Part shown: positions 24,008-33,430 of the stretch, one piece after another | Position numbering within the stretch: the stretch's first letter is position 1 | Layout: each line of letters begins with the position of its first letter | Source: JBARRO01 sp049644265 | GTDB taxonomy: Bacteria > Bacteroidota > Ignavibacteria > UBA10030 | Direction: 5' to 3' | NCBI GenBank assembly: GCA_049644265.1 | Contig: JBARRO010000063.1 | Location: forward strand, 1-40,323 | DNA: 40,323 bases | Notes under the pieces: model-generated | The model's database searches: none | What the model saw: the letters and a program-made list of their open reading frames with translations, nothing else | Told to the model about the DNA's origin: nothing | Made by a program: the position numbers and the translations under genes

Positions 24008-25171
24008 CTATTGGAGGAGGTTCTTTGCGATGACCATCTTCTGCACTTCCGATGTGCCTTCGCCGATGGTGAGGAGCTTGACATCGCGATAGAACTTTTC
24101 GACTGGATAGTCCTTGATGAATCCGTAGCCGCCATGGATCTGGACAGCCGCAGTTGCAGCTCGTTGTGCCACTTCCGAAGCGAAATACTTTGCTTCCGCA
24201 GCCACAAGATTGATGTTCTCTCCTTTCGCCTTGGCATTCGCGGCGCGGTAGGTCAGCAACCGGGCGGCCTGAATTTCCATTGCCATCGTCGCAAGCGAGA
24301 ATTGGATTCCCTGGAATTCTGACAGGGTTTTACCGAACTGCTGTCGTTCCCTCGAGTATTTCAGGGCAGCGTCCAGGGCTCCCTGTGCGAGACCCACGGA
24401 CAGCGCGGCGATTCCGATTCTGCCGCTGTCAAGAACAGCAAGCGCCTGTTTGAATCCCTCCCCTTCCTGTTGCAGCAAATTCTCTTTCGGTATCTGCACA
24501 TTGTCAAACTGAAGCTGGACGGTGTCGCTTGCACGCATGCCGAGTTTGTTCTCTTTCTTTCCCACGCTAATTCCTCCGAACGCCTTGTCGACAATAAATG
24601 CAGAGATTCCGCTTTTCCCCCTGCTCGTATCAGTCTTTGCCATGACGACAAACGTGGACGCGTACGAGCCATTCGTGATAAACGTCTTGGAGCCGTTCAG
24701 GATGTAAGAATGCCCCTGCCGGACAGCCGTCGTTTTCATTCCGCCCGCATCGCTCCCGGAGCCGGATTCTGTCAGACACCAGGATCCGATCTTCTTGCCG
24801 GTGGCCAGATCGGGAATGTATTTGCTCGCCTGAGCGGGATTCGTAAACATCGAGATATGCTGGAGACAGAGTCCGCTGTGGGCGGCGAGCGTCAGCCCGA
24901 CCGAAGGGTCGACCCGCGCAATCTCTTCCATGATGACGACAAACTCCAGAGCCGTCAAGCCTGCGCCTCCAAGTTCCGCGGGTATCGTTGCGCCGAGGAA
25001 TCCAAGGTCCGCCATCTTACGCACAATCTCCGCGGGAAATTCCTGCGCCTCATCGAGCCTCAGAACATGCGGTTTGATTTCCGTTTCAGCAAATTCTCGG
25101 ACCGTTCGCTTGAGCATCTGCATTTCGTCCGTAAGCTCAAAATCCGGACCCATCGTTGAAGCGTCAGACAT
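24008..25171 (-). CDS. acyl-CoA dehydrogenase (short/branched-chain type)
   Basis: The 387-aa FAD enzyme has the signature blocks WCLTESGSGSDAGGMKTTA, GSKTFITNGSYASTFVVMAK, RQQFGKTLSEFQGIQFSLAT and QIHGGYGFIKDYPVEKFYRD. The catalytic base Glu sits in LLTIGEGTSEVQ as in short/medium-chain enzymes. Isovaleryl-CoA dehydrogenase has lost Glu at this site, so butyryl-CoA or 2-methyl-branched substrates are more likely. The start overlaps the meaB stop by 8 nt. Electron-transferring flavoprotein genes are not in the window. Confidence 0.94.
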   Translation of the reverse strand: MSDASTMGPDFELTDEMQMLKRTVREFAETEIKPHVLRLDEAQEFPAEIVRKMADLGFLGATIPAELGGAGLTALEFVVIMEEIARVDPSVGLTLAAHSGLCLQHISMFTNPAQASKYIPDLATGKKIGSWCLTESGSGSDAGGMKTTAVRQGHSYILNGSKTFITNGSYASTFVVMAKTDTSRGKSGISAFIVDKAFGGISVGKKENKLGMRASDTVQLQFDNVQIPKENLLQQEGEGFKQALAVLDSGRIGIAALSVGLAQGALDAALKYSRERQQFGKTLSEFQGIQFSLATMAMEIQAARLLTYRAANAKAKGENINLVAAEAKYFASEVAQRAATAAVQIHGGYGFIKDYPVEKFYRDVKLLTIGEGTSEVQKMVIAKNLLQ

Positions 25172-26135
25172 CGTTCACCTTGTTGTTCTTGAAATCGTGG
25201 ATGAGTGCTTCTACAACATCGTACGGCGTGAGCTTCCCCCCAATCACACCTTCGATCCTCTGTTCCAGATCCGCGGAACGACGATGATTCCAGAAATCCA
25301 CCTGGAGCCGTTCGTCGATAATCTCCCGTATCCTCTCCCTAAGGCGTGCCTTCCGTCGACTGGCCATTCCCCCCGTCGCATTCAGATGTGACCGGTGTTT
25401 CTGAATGAGCGCTGCAACCTCCTCAATTCCTCTTCCCTCGTTTGCCTGCGTTTTCACCACGTCCGCCAACCAGCTGTTCTCATCGTGCGGACGAAATCCC
25501 AGGATCATCTTGATTGACATCACCGCCTGGTCTGCACCCGGCCGGTCCGATTTGTTCAAGACGAAGAAATCCGCAATCTCCATGAGGCCAGCCTTCATTG
25601 CCTGGATTCCGTCACCGGATTCCGGCACGAGGACGACAACAGTGGAATCGGCCGCGCCGGCAATATCGAGCTCTGATTGGCCCACGCCGACAGTCTCGAG
25701 AAGGATGAGGTCGAAGCCGGCCGCATCCAGCACGTCCGCGGCCTCCTTTGCCTTTCTGCTCAAGCCACCGAGACTGCCCCTCGAAGCCATACTGCGAATG
25801 AAGACCCCGGGGTCAAGTTCGACGTCCGTCATCCGGACCCGGTCTCCCAGCAATGCCCCGCCGGTAAACGGGCTTGTCGGATCGACAGCGATGATCCCGA
25901 CTGTCTGATTTTTGTCGCGGTAGTACTTCGCGAGTTTATTCGTCAGCGTGCTCTTGCCGGCTCCCGGTGGTCCCGTGATGCCCACGCGGTAGGCCCTTCC
26001 GGTTCGGGGATATAACAACTTCAATGCAACAGCTGAATCCGGCTCTTCGTTTTCCACTCGTGAAATTACTCTGGCGACATCCCGACGGTCTCCCCTGAGC
26101 ACGCCTTCGACAAGATTTTGGACTGACGAATTCAC
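25164..26135 (-). CDS. meaB: MeaB/ArgK family G-protein chaperone of methylmalonyl-CoA mutase
   Basis: The 323-aa GTPase has Walker A GITGPPGAGKSTLTNKL, the switch region VDPTSPFTGGALLGDRVRM, DLILLETVGVGQSELD, and the NKSD specificity motif in FFVLNKSDRPGAD. MeaB guards loading and repair of B12-dependent acyl-CoA mutases. The start is GTG at 26135, which overlaps the epimerase stop (GTGA). Its presence implies a methylmalonyl- or isobutyryl-CoA mutase in the genome, although none is seen here. With the acyl-CoA dehydrogenase and carboxyltransferase it forms an acyl-CoA catabolic set. Confidence 0.95.
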   Translation of the reverse strand: MNSSVQNLVEGVLRGDRRDVARVISRVENEEPDSAVALKLLYPRTGRAYRVGITGPPGAGKSTLTNKLAKYYRDKNQTVGIIAVDPTSPFTGGALLGDRVRMTDVELDPGVFIRSMASRGSLGGLSRKAKEAADVLDAAGFDLILLETVGVGQSELDIAGAADSTVVVLVPESGDGIQAMKAGLMEIADFFVLNKSDRPGADQAVMSIKMILGFRPHDENSWLADVVKTQANEGRGIEEVAALIQKHRSHLNATGGMASRRKARLRERIREIIDERLQVDFWNHRRSADLEQRIEGVIGGKLTPYDVVEALIHDFKNNKVNDV

Positions 26136-27064
26136 TTCCCCCCACCGAACTTGTGTTTGAAGAATTCCGCCGTCCTCTTCAAGCCTTCATCCACGGAAAC
26201 GGTCGGAGACCAACCGAGCTCCTTTTGAATTTTCTTGTGACTGATGACGCTACGAAGCTGTTCACCGGCCTTGGCGGGACCATGGACTTCACGACATGCC
26301 GGAGCGAGCGACTTGCTGAGCTCATGAAAGAGCTTGTTGACATCGTTCTCCACTCCGGTGCCGACATTGAAGATGTTGGACCCGTTGAAGCGGAGTGCGA
26401 GAACGTTTGCCTTCACAACGTCTCCCACAAAAGTGTAGTCTCGCGTTTGTTTGCCGTCGCCGTTGATCGTCGGTGTTTCTCCCCGGACCATCTTGCTCGC
26501 GAAGATTGCCACGACACCCGCCTCACCATGGGGGTTCTGCCGGGGACCATAGACATTTGCGTAGCGGAGGATGACATGCTGAATTCCATGCACCTCACGA
26601 TAGTAGAAGAGATACTTCTCCGTCGCGAGCTTGGTTATGCCATAGGGAGAAAGGGGGCGAAGAGGATGTTCCTCGTCCGCAGGGAAGTAATCCTGCTCAC
26701 CATAGATCGCACCGCCCGTTGAGGCGAACAGTACTTTCTTTACGCCGTGTTCACGCGCGCGCTCGAAGACATTCAAGCCGCCAAGAACATTGACAGAGGC
26801 GTCGAACTGCGGGTCGGCAACCGATTTCCGGACATCCATTTGGGCAGCGTGGTGATTGACCACCTCGATCTTCTCCTTTTTGAAGATTTCGGAAAGTCGA
26901 TCGCTTCGGATATCGAGCTGATAAAACGTCGCCTGGGGATTCACGTTGTCCTTCGACCCGCTCGACAAGTCATCTACAATGACGACCCGATGTCCTTCAG
27001 TAAGATATGCATCCACAATGTGTGACGCGATAAAACCTGCCCCACCAGTCACAAGAATGTTCAA
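26132..27064 (-). CDS. NAD-dependent sugar-nucleotide epimerase (UDP-glucose 4-epimerase-like)
   Basis: The 310-aa short-chain dehydrogenase/reductase of the extended type has the NAD motif GGAGFIASH near the N-terminus, HHAAQMDVRKSV, catalytic Ser/Thr region FASTGGAIYG, and YGITKLATEKYLF (YxxxK). It probably interconverts UDP-hexoses for surface polysaccharide. The start is TTG 27064 with GGGAG 8-12 nt upstream; no in-frame ATG fits the nucleotide-binding strand. It lies between purD and meaB, so it is an outlier in function within the run. Confidence 0.92.
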   Translation of the reverse strand: MNILVTGGAGFIASHIVDAYLTEGHRVVIVDDLSSGSKDNVNPQATFYQLDIRSDRLSEIFKKEKIEVVNHHAAQMDVRKSVADPQFDASVNVLGGLNVFERAREHGVKKVLFASTGGAIYGEQDYFPADEEHPLRPLSPYGITKLATEKYLFYYREVHGIQHVILRYANVYGPRQNPHGEAGVVAIFASKMVRGETPTINGDGKQTRDYTFVGDVVKANVLALRFNGSNIFNVGTGVENDVNKLFHELSKSLAPACREVHGPAKAGEQLRSVISHKKIQKELGWSPTVSVDEGLKRTAEFFKHKFGGGK

Positions 27065-27083
27065 ACTGTTCTCCCGATGAATT

Positions 27084-28382
27084 TCATGATGCGTTTCTCA
27101 GGTATTTGAGAGCCTTCTTTGCGATGTCGCTGCGATAGTATGCACCGTCAAACGTGATTTTCTCAACAGCACGATACGCCGTTCGAATCGTCCCCTCAAG
27201 TTCATGCCGTCGTCCAATGGCCGTCACGCCCAGCACTCTACCTCCCGCCGTCACCAATTCATTCTTTTCCATTTTGGTCCCGGCGTGGAATACTACGACA
27301 CCATCTTCCGATGCCACCGATTCAATTCCCGTGATCTTCCTTCCGGTTGGGTAGGAGTCAGGATATCCATGAGAAGCCATCACCACGCACACCGCACTGG
27401 CCGGATGAATCTTTACAACTGCCGGATCCAGGCTCCTATCGGCAACGGACAAAAGAATTGACGCAAGATCCCCGTCGATCAAGGGTACAACCACCTGTGT
27501 TTCGGGATCGCCAAAACGGCAGTTGTACTCCAGGACGTTGGGTCCCTGTTCTGTGATCATGAGTCCAACGTAAAGACATCCACGGTAGGGAGCGCCCTCG
27601 CGTGCCATCCCCGTAAGGGTTGGCTGAACGATCTCACGAATGATTTGTTGCCGGAGTTCTTCCGTCACGACCGGAGCGGGTGAATAAGCGCCCATCCCAC
27701 CGGTATTCTTTCCAAGATCGCCATCCAGGATTCTCTTGTGATCCTGAGCCGAAGAGAGGAGGGCAAATTTTTTGCCATCGGCCAGAACGAATATCGACGC
27801 TTCTTCGCCATGCAGAAATTCCTCCAGGACAACCTGGTTTCCGGCAGCTCCAAAGGCTTTCTTATCGAAGCATTCAGCGAGAGCGTCGAGCGCCTGGGGG
27901 AGCGTTTCACAGATCATCACACCTTTTCCCGCTGCAAGTCCATCTGCTTTGACGACCAGTGGAAGCGAGAACTGCTTTACTGCGTCTTCGGCTTTCTTGC
28001 GATCATTTGAGGAAAAGGCAAGAAACTTCGCCGTCGGGATCTTGTACTTCGCCATGAAATTTTTTGCAAACACCTTGCTTCCCTCCAACCGTGCAGCCAT
28101 CCTGGAAGGCCCGAAGATCTTCAACCCGCTCTCCTCAAAAAGGTCGACCATGCCTGCTACCAGAGGGCCTTCGGGGCCGACAACGGTAAGATCAATCGAT
28201 TCCTTTTTCGCAAACTTCAACAATGCTCCGATTTCTGTCGGCTGCACAGGAACATTCGTCGCGAGATTCCCAATCCCGGGATTTCCAGGGGCGCAGAAGA
28301 TTTCATGAATCCCCGGACTCTGCCGAAGTTTCCAGACGATCGCATGTTCCCGTCCTCCCGATCCGACCACAAGGATTTTCAT
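27084..28382 (-). CDS. purD: phosphoribosylamine-glycine ligase
   Basis: The 432-aa ATP-grasp enzyme catalyses the second step of purine synthesis. It has MKILVVGSGGREHAIVWKLR, VGPEGPLVAGMVD, PLVVKADGLAAGKGVMIC (ATP-binding), VLEEFLHGEEASIFVLADG, and VLEYNCRFGDPETQVV (metal-binding). The ATG at 28382 overlaps the glycosyltransferase stop by 4 nt. guaB, another purine gene, lies three genes upstream in the same run. Confidence 0.97.
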   Translation of the reverse strand: MKILVVGSGGREHAIVWKLRQSPGIHEIFCAPGNPGIGNLATNVPVQPTEIGALLKFAKKESIDLTVVGPEGPLVAGMVDLFEESGLKIFGPSRMAARLEGSKVFAKNFMAKYKIPTAKFLAFSSNDRKKAEDAVKQFSLPLVVKADGLAAGKGVMICETLPQALDALAECFDKKAFGAAGNQVVLEEFLHGEEASIFVLADGKKFALLSSAQDHKRILDGDLGKNTGGMGAYSPAPVVTEELRQQIIREIVQPTLTGMAREGAPYRGCLYVGLMITEQGPNVLEYNCRFGDPETQVVVPLIDGDLASILLSVADRSLDPAVVKIHPASAVCVVMASHGYPDSYPTGRKITGIESVASEDGVVVFHAGTKMEKNELVTAGGRVLGVTAIGRRHELEGTIRTAYRAVEKITFDGAYYRSDIAKKALKYLRNAS

Positions 28383-29698
28383 TCCGGCTGTTCCCGAACA
28401 AGCACAAAAGCATTCTTGTCATAGTCCATGAGGGACTCAAATTGCTTTGCCAGTTCCCCGGTCAACGTTGCGCGATTGAACTTGGACGCAAATCCCTCAG
28501 AAGGGCGTTTCAATTTCTTTTCGTCAAACTGGTTGATAAGATCGAGCAGAGCCTGTTCATGAGCCGCCGTGTCTTCAAGCGGGACACAGAGAGCGGCTTC
28601 GCTTTCAAGAATCAGCTGCCGCGTGTAGCCTTCAACCACCGATGCAAATATCGGCTTGCGTGCCCCAAAATACTCATAGAGTTTGCCGGGGGATTGATAA
28701 TCGTTGTCCACGACATACCAGAGGACGTCGGCTGAAAGAAGCTGCCTGACACATTCCCGATGTTCAAGGTACCCTTGAAACGTCACATCGTTTTGCAGGC
28801 CAAGCTTGGACACAAGAGCCTGGTCCTCCTTTCGGATCGTCCCAACAAAATTAAGTTCAATCCTTCCCCGGAGGTCTTGCCGGGCTTTGAGGAGATTCGC
28901 AAGCGCATGAAAAAGAACCGTCGGCGTTCGTTTCCCGTAGAAGGTTCCCGCATGCGCGATTCTCATTTTATTCAATCGAGACTTCTTTTCCGCACTTCCT
29001 CCCGCAAAGTCCTCCGGGTCGTACCCGTGGGAAATGATCGTCACATCATGGTAGCTTAGTGTCGGATAGCGTTTCAGGAGTCCCTCCTTGACCCGACGAT
29101 GGGTCACAATGACCTTGTCTCCCGCTTTCAGCACTTTTTTCTCGAGTCGTTTATGCAGGAACCAGTGGATCGGTGTCGGAAAGTATTTGAAGGGATAGTC
29201 AAGCCATGCATCCCGGTAATCCAGGACCAGAGGGGTCGTGAATTTCTTTTTCAGCGCAGCTCCGATCAGGAACGCGGTTTGAGGAGGAGCCGTGGCAAAC
29301 AGGAGGTCAAAGTGTTCTTTTGCCATAACTTCTCTCGCCGCTTTGACAGCATACGACTTCCAGCCGATCTTTGTGTCGGGAATGAAGAAAAAATCTCCGA
29401 AGAACTGAAGAAGTTTTCTGAGCCATTCCGACGGCATTTTCACCACGCTCTTTCTTTTGAAGAGATGGTTTGCATCGAGCGACCGGGTTCGAATGACCGG
29501 AACACCTGCCTCCTCGACTTCCTTCAACTGGGACTCATCAAACGCATAGTAACCGGTTGGCTCGACGGTTAACACCGTAGGTTTCCAGCCGTACCTGGAA
29601 AGATACTTTGCGAACTTGACCGTCCGCTGAACACCGCTCAGCCCCATGGGCGGGAAATAGTACGCGATGATCAGCACCTTCCTGAACTTGTCCGTCAT
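28379..29698 (-). CDS. glycosyltransferase, GT4-like
   Basis: The 439-aa GT-B fold protein begins VLIIAYYFPPMGLSGVQRTV, the usual N-terminal acceptor-domain start (glycine-rich loop). PLVLDYRDAWLDYP lies in the middle, and the C-terminal donor domain has IAHAGTFYGKRTPTVLFHAL and SPGKLYEYFGARKPIFASVV (the E-x7-E-like region). It has no membrane segment. It would add a sugar to a surface glycan or lipid; the substrate cannot be read. The start overlaps the peptidase stop by 4 nt. Confidence 0.9.
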   Translation of the reverse strand: MTDKFRKVLIIAYYFPPMGLSGVQRTVKFAKYLSRYGWKPTVLTVEPTGYYAFDESQLKEVEEAGVPVIRTRSLDANHLFKRKSVVKMPSEWLRKLLQFFGDFFFIPDTKIGWKSYAVKAAREVMAKEHFDLLFATAPPQTAFLIGAALKKKFTTPLVLDYRDAWLDYPFKYFPTPIHWFLHKRLEKKVLKAGDKVIVTHRRVKEGLLKRYPTLSYHDVTIISHGYDPEDFAGGSAEKKSRLNKMRIAHAGTFYGKRTPTVLFHALANLLKARQDLRGRIELNFVGTIRKEDQALVSKLGLQNDVTFQGYLEHRECVRQLLSADVLWYVVDNDYQSPGKLYEYFGARKPIFASVVEGYTRQLILESEAALCVPLEDTAAHEQALLDLINQFDEKKLKRPSEGFASKFNRATLTGELAKQFESLMDYDKNAFVLVREQPE

Positions 29699-30765
29699 AG
29701 AACGAGAAGCGCTTTGGATGATGTCGTCAAAATGTCACACCCTTTTTCCCGAATCACCACATCGTCTTCGATGCGCACACCGCCGACGCCCGGTACATAG
29801 ATGCCCGGCTCGATTGTCACGACGTTCCCCGTCTGCAATACATCTTTGGTTAGTGCGGAGATCCTCGGGGTTTCATGCACTTCACGCCCCAAGCCGTGAC
29901 CTAATGAATGGTTGAAGTACTTTCCGTATCCTTTTTTCTTGATCCATGCACGAGCAACTCTGTCAAGGGCTCGGGCCGGCATTCCTGACGTCGCTGATTG
30001 CACGGCCTTCCGCTGCGCCGTCTGAACAATATCGTAGATGTTTTTCATTTCGCGCGAGGGCGATCCCACAGCGACAGTCCTCGTGAGGTCGCTGTTGTAG
30101 CCCTTGTACCGGCAGCCAAAATCGAGGGTGACCATTTCTCCCTTGCAGATTTTCTTTTCTGACGCCCGCGCGTGGGGAAACGCGCCGCGCATGCCACTCG
30201 CGACGATTGGCTCGAACGCATCCGCATCGGCGCCCATGAGCCGGTGCAAGTAAGCAATTTCGGCCGCAACGTCGAGTTCACGCAGCCCCGGTTTGATGAT
30301 CCCGAGGAGTTTCTCAAAGACTCTTTCCGTTACTGACACTGCCTGCCGTATTAACCGGATTTCCGACTCCTCTTTCACGGAGACGGCCGCCTCGACCACT
30401 GAACTGAAAGGACGAAAGCGGACAGCAGGAAGGGTTTGCTCGAAGTGATGGAGTTGTGCAACCGAGAGGTGTGCCCCCTCAAATCCCACCGCCGATTTCT
30501 TCGGAAGAAGGCCCTTGTGCGCGACAGTTTCTGCAAACCCTTTGCTTGAGATAATGATTCGGAAATCCTTCACTTCCTGTGGAGCCTGGTCTTTGTACCG
30601 CCCGTCCGAAAGGAAATACTGACGGTCTTCCATGATCAAGCAAGCGCCGTTCGACCCGGAGAATCCTGTGAGATAATGGACGTGAGCAAGGTGGGTCACC
30701 AGGAAGGCGTGAAGCCGGGCTTCGGAGAGTTTCTGTCGGACTGCATCCAGCCGTCTTGAAATCAT
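29695..30765 (-). CDS. Xaa-Pro aminopeptidase (M24B family)
   Basis: The 356-aa protein has an N-terminal creatinase-like domain (about 1-125) and a pita-bread M24 domain with the five metal ligands: two Asp in VTLDFGCRYKGYNSDLTRTV, His in HSLGHGLGREVHE, and two Glu in TIEPGIYVPG and GGVRIEDDVVI. It removes N-terminal residues before proline and is cytoplasmic. This short form (about 360 aa) is the usual bacterial PepQ/YpdF-like length. It starts 13 nt after the guaB stop. Confidence 0.94.
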   Translation of the reverse strand: MISRRLDAVRQKLSEARLHAFLVTHLAHVHYLTGFSGSNGACLIMEDRQYFLSDGRYKDQAPQEVKDFRIIISSKGFAETVAHKGLLPKKSAVGFEGAHLSVAQLHHFEQTLPAVRFRPFSSVVEAAVSVKEESEIRLIRQAVSVTERVFEKLLGIIKPGLRELDVAAEIAYLHRLMGADADAFEPIVASGMRGAFPHARASEKKICKGEMVTLDFGCRYKGYNSDLTRTVAVGSPSREMKNIYDIVQTAQRKAVQSATSGMPARALDRVARAWIKKKGYGKYFNHSLGHGLGREVHETPRISALTKDVLQTGNVVTIEPGIYVPGVGGVRIEDDVVIREKGCDILTTSSKALLVL

Positions 30766-30778
30766 TCCGTCGGAAGGG

Positions 30779-32239
30779 CTAGAGATGGTAGTTCGGGGCT
30801 TCTTTGGTAATCGCGATGTCGTGCGGATGGCTTTCGCGCAGTCCGGCTTCTGTCATGCGCACAAACCTGGCGTGTTTCTTCATGTCGGCGATGGTGGCGC
30901 AGCCGCAGTATCCCATCGCTGCCCGAAGACCGCCGACCATCTGATACACCGTTTCCTTGAGATTTCCCTTGAACGGAACCCGTCCCTCGATTCCTTCGGG
31001 AACAAGCTTCGGGATATCGTCTTCCGCATCCTGAAAATAACGATCTCTGCTCCCGTGTTTCATTGCCTCCAATGAACCCATCCCGCGATACATCTTGTAG
31101 CTGCGGCCCTCGTACAAAACCTTCTCGCCCGGACTTTCCTCCACGCCTGCAAATAAGCTGCCAATCATGACGGAGTCCGCTCCCGCAGCAATCGCTTTTG
31201 CGATGTCGCCCGTCTGCTTGATGCCACCGTCCGCGATAACCGGAACATGGGATCGCTCGGCCGCCTTCGCGCATTCCATAATGGCAGTCACCTGCGGAAC
31301 GCCGACGCCGGCGATGATGCGTGTGGTGCAGATGGACCCGGGACCGATTCCCACCTTTACCGCATCCACACCCGCTTTGATCAATTCCCTTGTTCCCTCT
31401 CCGGTCCCCACATTTCCGGCAATCAGTTCCACATCAAATTTTTTGCGAACACGTTTGACCATGTCGATCACTCCCTGGGAATGTCCGTGGGCTGTATCCA
31501 CCACCACGACGTCGACTCCGGCGGCCACAAGCGCGGCAACCCGTTCCATCGTGTCCGAGGTGACGCCCACCGCCGCTCCCACACGCAATCGACCATGTCG
31601 GTCCTTGCATGCATTCGGGTGCCGTTTCTTCTTCTGGATGTCCTTGAACGTGATCAATCCCTTCAGCCTGCCATTTTTGTCGACCACGGGAAGTTTTTCA
31701 ATTCGATTTTTCTGAAGGATTGCCTCGGCTTCCTCCAGCGTGGTTCCCACCGGGGCTGTGATGAGATTGCCGTTCGTCATGACTTTTGAAACCTGAAGCT
31801 CGAGGTTCGGTTCGAACCGGAGGTCCCTGTTGGTGAGAATTCCCACAAGGTTCTCTTCGTCAACAATGGGGATACCGGAGATACTGTATTTCTTCATGAC
31901 CTCCAGTGCCTCACCGACCGATTGGTGAGAGGAAAGCGTAATCGGTTTTTGAATCATTCCGCTTTCAGACCGCTTCACGCGGTCGACCTCGAGCGCCTGC
32001 TTCTCGATCGACATGTTCTTGTGAAGAATTCCAATGCCGCCCTCCCGCGCGATCGCAACCGCCATTTCAGATTCCGTGACAGTATCCATCGCCGCGCTCA
32101 AAATTGGAATATTCAACTCGATGTGTCGACTGAGCCGGGTGCGAACGTTTGCATCCCTCGGGAGAACCGCAGATCTCGCGGGAAGGAGCAGAACATCATC
32201 GTACGTTACGGCTTCACCGATTATCTTTCTGAGCGCCAT
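30779..32239 (-). CDS. guaB: inosine-5'-monophosphate dehydrogenase
   Basis: The 486-aa enzyme makes XMP for GTP synthesis. It starts with AVTYDDVLLLPARSAVLPRD and carries two CBS domains (about residues 95-205: MKKYSISGIPIVDEENLVGI and LQKNRIEKLPVVDKNGRLKG). The catalytic Cys loop is GPGSICTTRIIAGVGVPQ, and the flap and C-terminus include VPFKGNLKETVYQMVGGLRA. The CBS pair is intact, so allosteric control by purine nucleotides is likely. It starts 21 nt after the glutaryl-CoA-dehydrogenase-like gene. Confidence 0.97.
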   Translation of the reverse strand: MALRKIIGEAVTYDDVLLLPARSAVLPRDANVRTRLSRHIELNIPILSAAMDTVTESEMAVAIAREGGIGILHKNMSIEKQALEVDRVKRSESGMIQKPITLSSHQSVGEALEVMKKYSISGIPIVDEENLVGILTNRDLRFEPNLELQVSKVMTNGNLITAPVGTTLEEAEAILQKNRIEKLPVVDKNGRLKGLITFKDIQKKKRHPNACKDRHGRLRVGAAVGVTSDTMERVAALVAAGVDVVVVDTAHGHSQGVIDMVKRVRKKFDVELIAGNVGTGEGTRELIKAGVDAVKVGIGPGSICTTRIIAGVGVPQVTAIMECAKAAERSHVPVIADGGIKQTGDIAKAIAAGADSVMIGSLFAGVEESPGEKVLYEGRSYKMYRGMGSLEAMKHGSRDRYFQDAEDDIPKLVPEGIEGRVPFKGNLKETVYQMVGGLRAAMGYCGCATIADMKKHARFVRMTEAGLRESHPHDIAITKEAPNYHL

Positions 32240-32260
32240 GGGTTCGTCGATTCTTTGTTA

Positions 32261-33430
32261 TTACGCAAAAGCTGAAATTCCGGTTATGTCCTCGCCAACG
32301 ATTAACGTGTGCATCTCGTGCGTGCCTTCGTACGTCTTGACCGACTCCAGATTCGCTGCATGCCGCATGACCGGATATTCATCGAGGATCCCGTTTGCAC
32401 CGAGTATTTCTCTCGCCATCCGCGCAATTTCAAGGGCGTGATACACATTGTTTCTTTTCGCAAGCGAGATCTGTGTAAATTTTCCCTTTCCCTTGTCTTT
32501 CAATCGACCTAATTGGAGACACATGAGCTGGGCTTTCGTGATCTCGTTCAGCATATGGACGAGCTTCTCCTGGATCAGCTGAAACGATGCAATCGGCTTG
32601 TCAAACTGGATACGTGATTTTGCATAGTCGAGAGCGCTGTGGTAACACGCCATAGCCGAACCGATGGCTCCCCACGCAATGCCGTACCGAGCCTGGCTCA
32701 GGCACATCAATGGCGATTTCAGACCGCCTGATTTCGGAAGAATATTTGTTTGCGGAATGGAGCAGTCCTGAAAGACGAGTTCCGAGGTTACCGAGGCTCG
32801 CAGCGAATGCTTCCCTTTCATTTCGGGCGCTGTGTATCCTTTCGTGCCCCGCTCAACCAGGAATCCCTTGATCTCTCCGTCCAGCTTTGCCCAGACGACG
32901 GCAATGTCTGCGAGCGTTCCATTCGTAATCCACATTTTGGCGCCGTTGAGCAGATAGCCGTCACCTTTCTTTTCGGCCCGCGTCACCATTCCGCCGGGAT
33001 TCGATCCAAAGTCGGGCTCCGTCAATCCAAAACACCCAATGGCTTTTCCAGACGCCAGCTTCGGGAGCCAATAATCTTTCTGCTCCTCGCTGCCAAAGGT
33101 GAAAATGGGATACATCACGAGGCCGCTTTGGACCGAAGCAAAGCTCCGAATCCCGCTATCGCCTCTCTCAAGTTCCTGCATCACCAGACCGTAGGCAACG
33201 TTGTTCATTTCCGCACAGCCGTACTTTGCCGGCAGAGTGGAACCGAAAAGGCCAAGTTCGGCCATTTTAGGTACCAAATCCATGGGAAAAGTTCCGGCTC
33301 TGTAGTGCTTTTCGATGATAGGAATAACGTTTTCTTCAACGAATTCCCTTACAGTGTTGCGGGCAAGGATTTCTTCTTGAGTTAAAAGCTCATCGAGGTT
33401 GTAGTAATCAACCCCTTGAAATTGAGACAT
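32261..33430 (-). CDS. glutaryl-CoA dehydrogenase-like acyl-CoA dehydrogenase
   Basis: The 389-aa flavoenzyme matches the glutaryl-CoA subgroup: GDSGIRSFASVQSGLVMYPI (substrate-carboxylate region), GCFGLTEPDFGSNPGGMVTR, RIQFDKPIASFQLIQEKLV, and the catalytic Glu in VKTYEGTHEMHTLIVG, close to the YEGTHDIHALILG form. It would act in lysine, tryptophan or aromatic breakdown. GAGG 7 nt before the ATG at 33430 is a good ribosome-binding site. It is the first gene of the long minus-strand run. Confidence 0.92.
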   Translation of the reverse strand: MSQFQGVDYYNLDELLTQEEILARNTVREFVEENVIPIIEKHYRAGTFPMDLVPKMAELGLFGSTLPAKYGCAEMNNVAYGLVMQELERGDSGIRSFASVQSGLVMYPIFTFGSEEQKDYWLPKLASGKAIGCFGLTEPDFGSNPGGMVTRAEKKGDGYLLNGAKMWITNGTLADIAVVWAKLDGEIKGFLVERGTKGYTAPEMKGKHSLRASVTSELVFQDCSIPQTNILPKSGGLKSPLMCLSQARYGIAWGAIGSAMACYHSALDYAKSRIQFDKPIASFQLIQEKLVHMLNEITKAQLMCLQLGRLKDKGKGKFTQISLAKRNNVYHALEIARMAREILGANGILDEYPVMRHAANLESVKTYEGTHEMHTLIVGEDITGISAFA

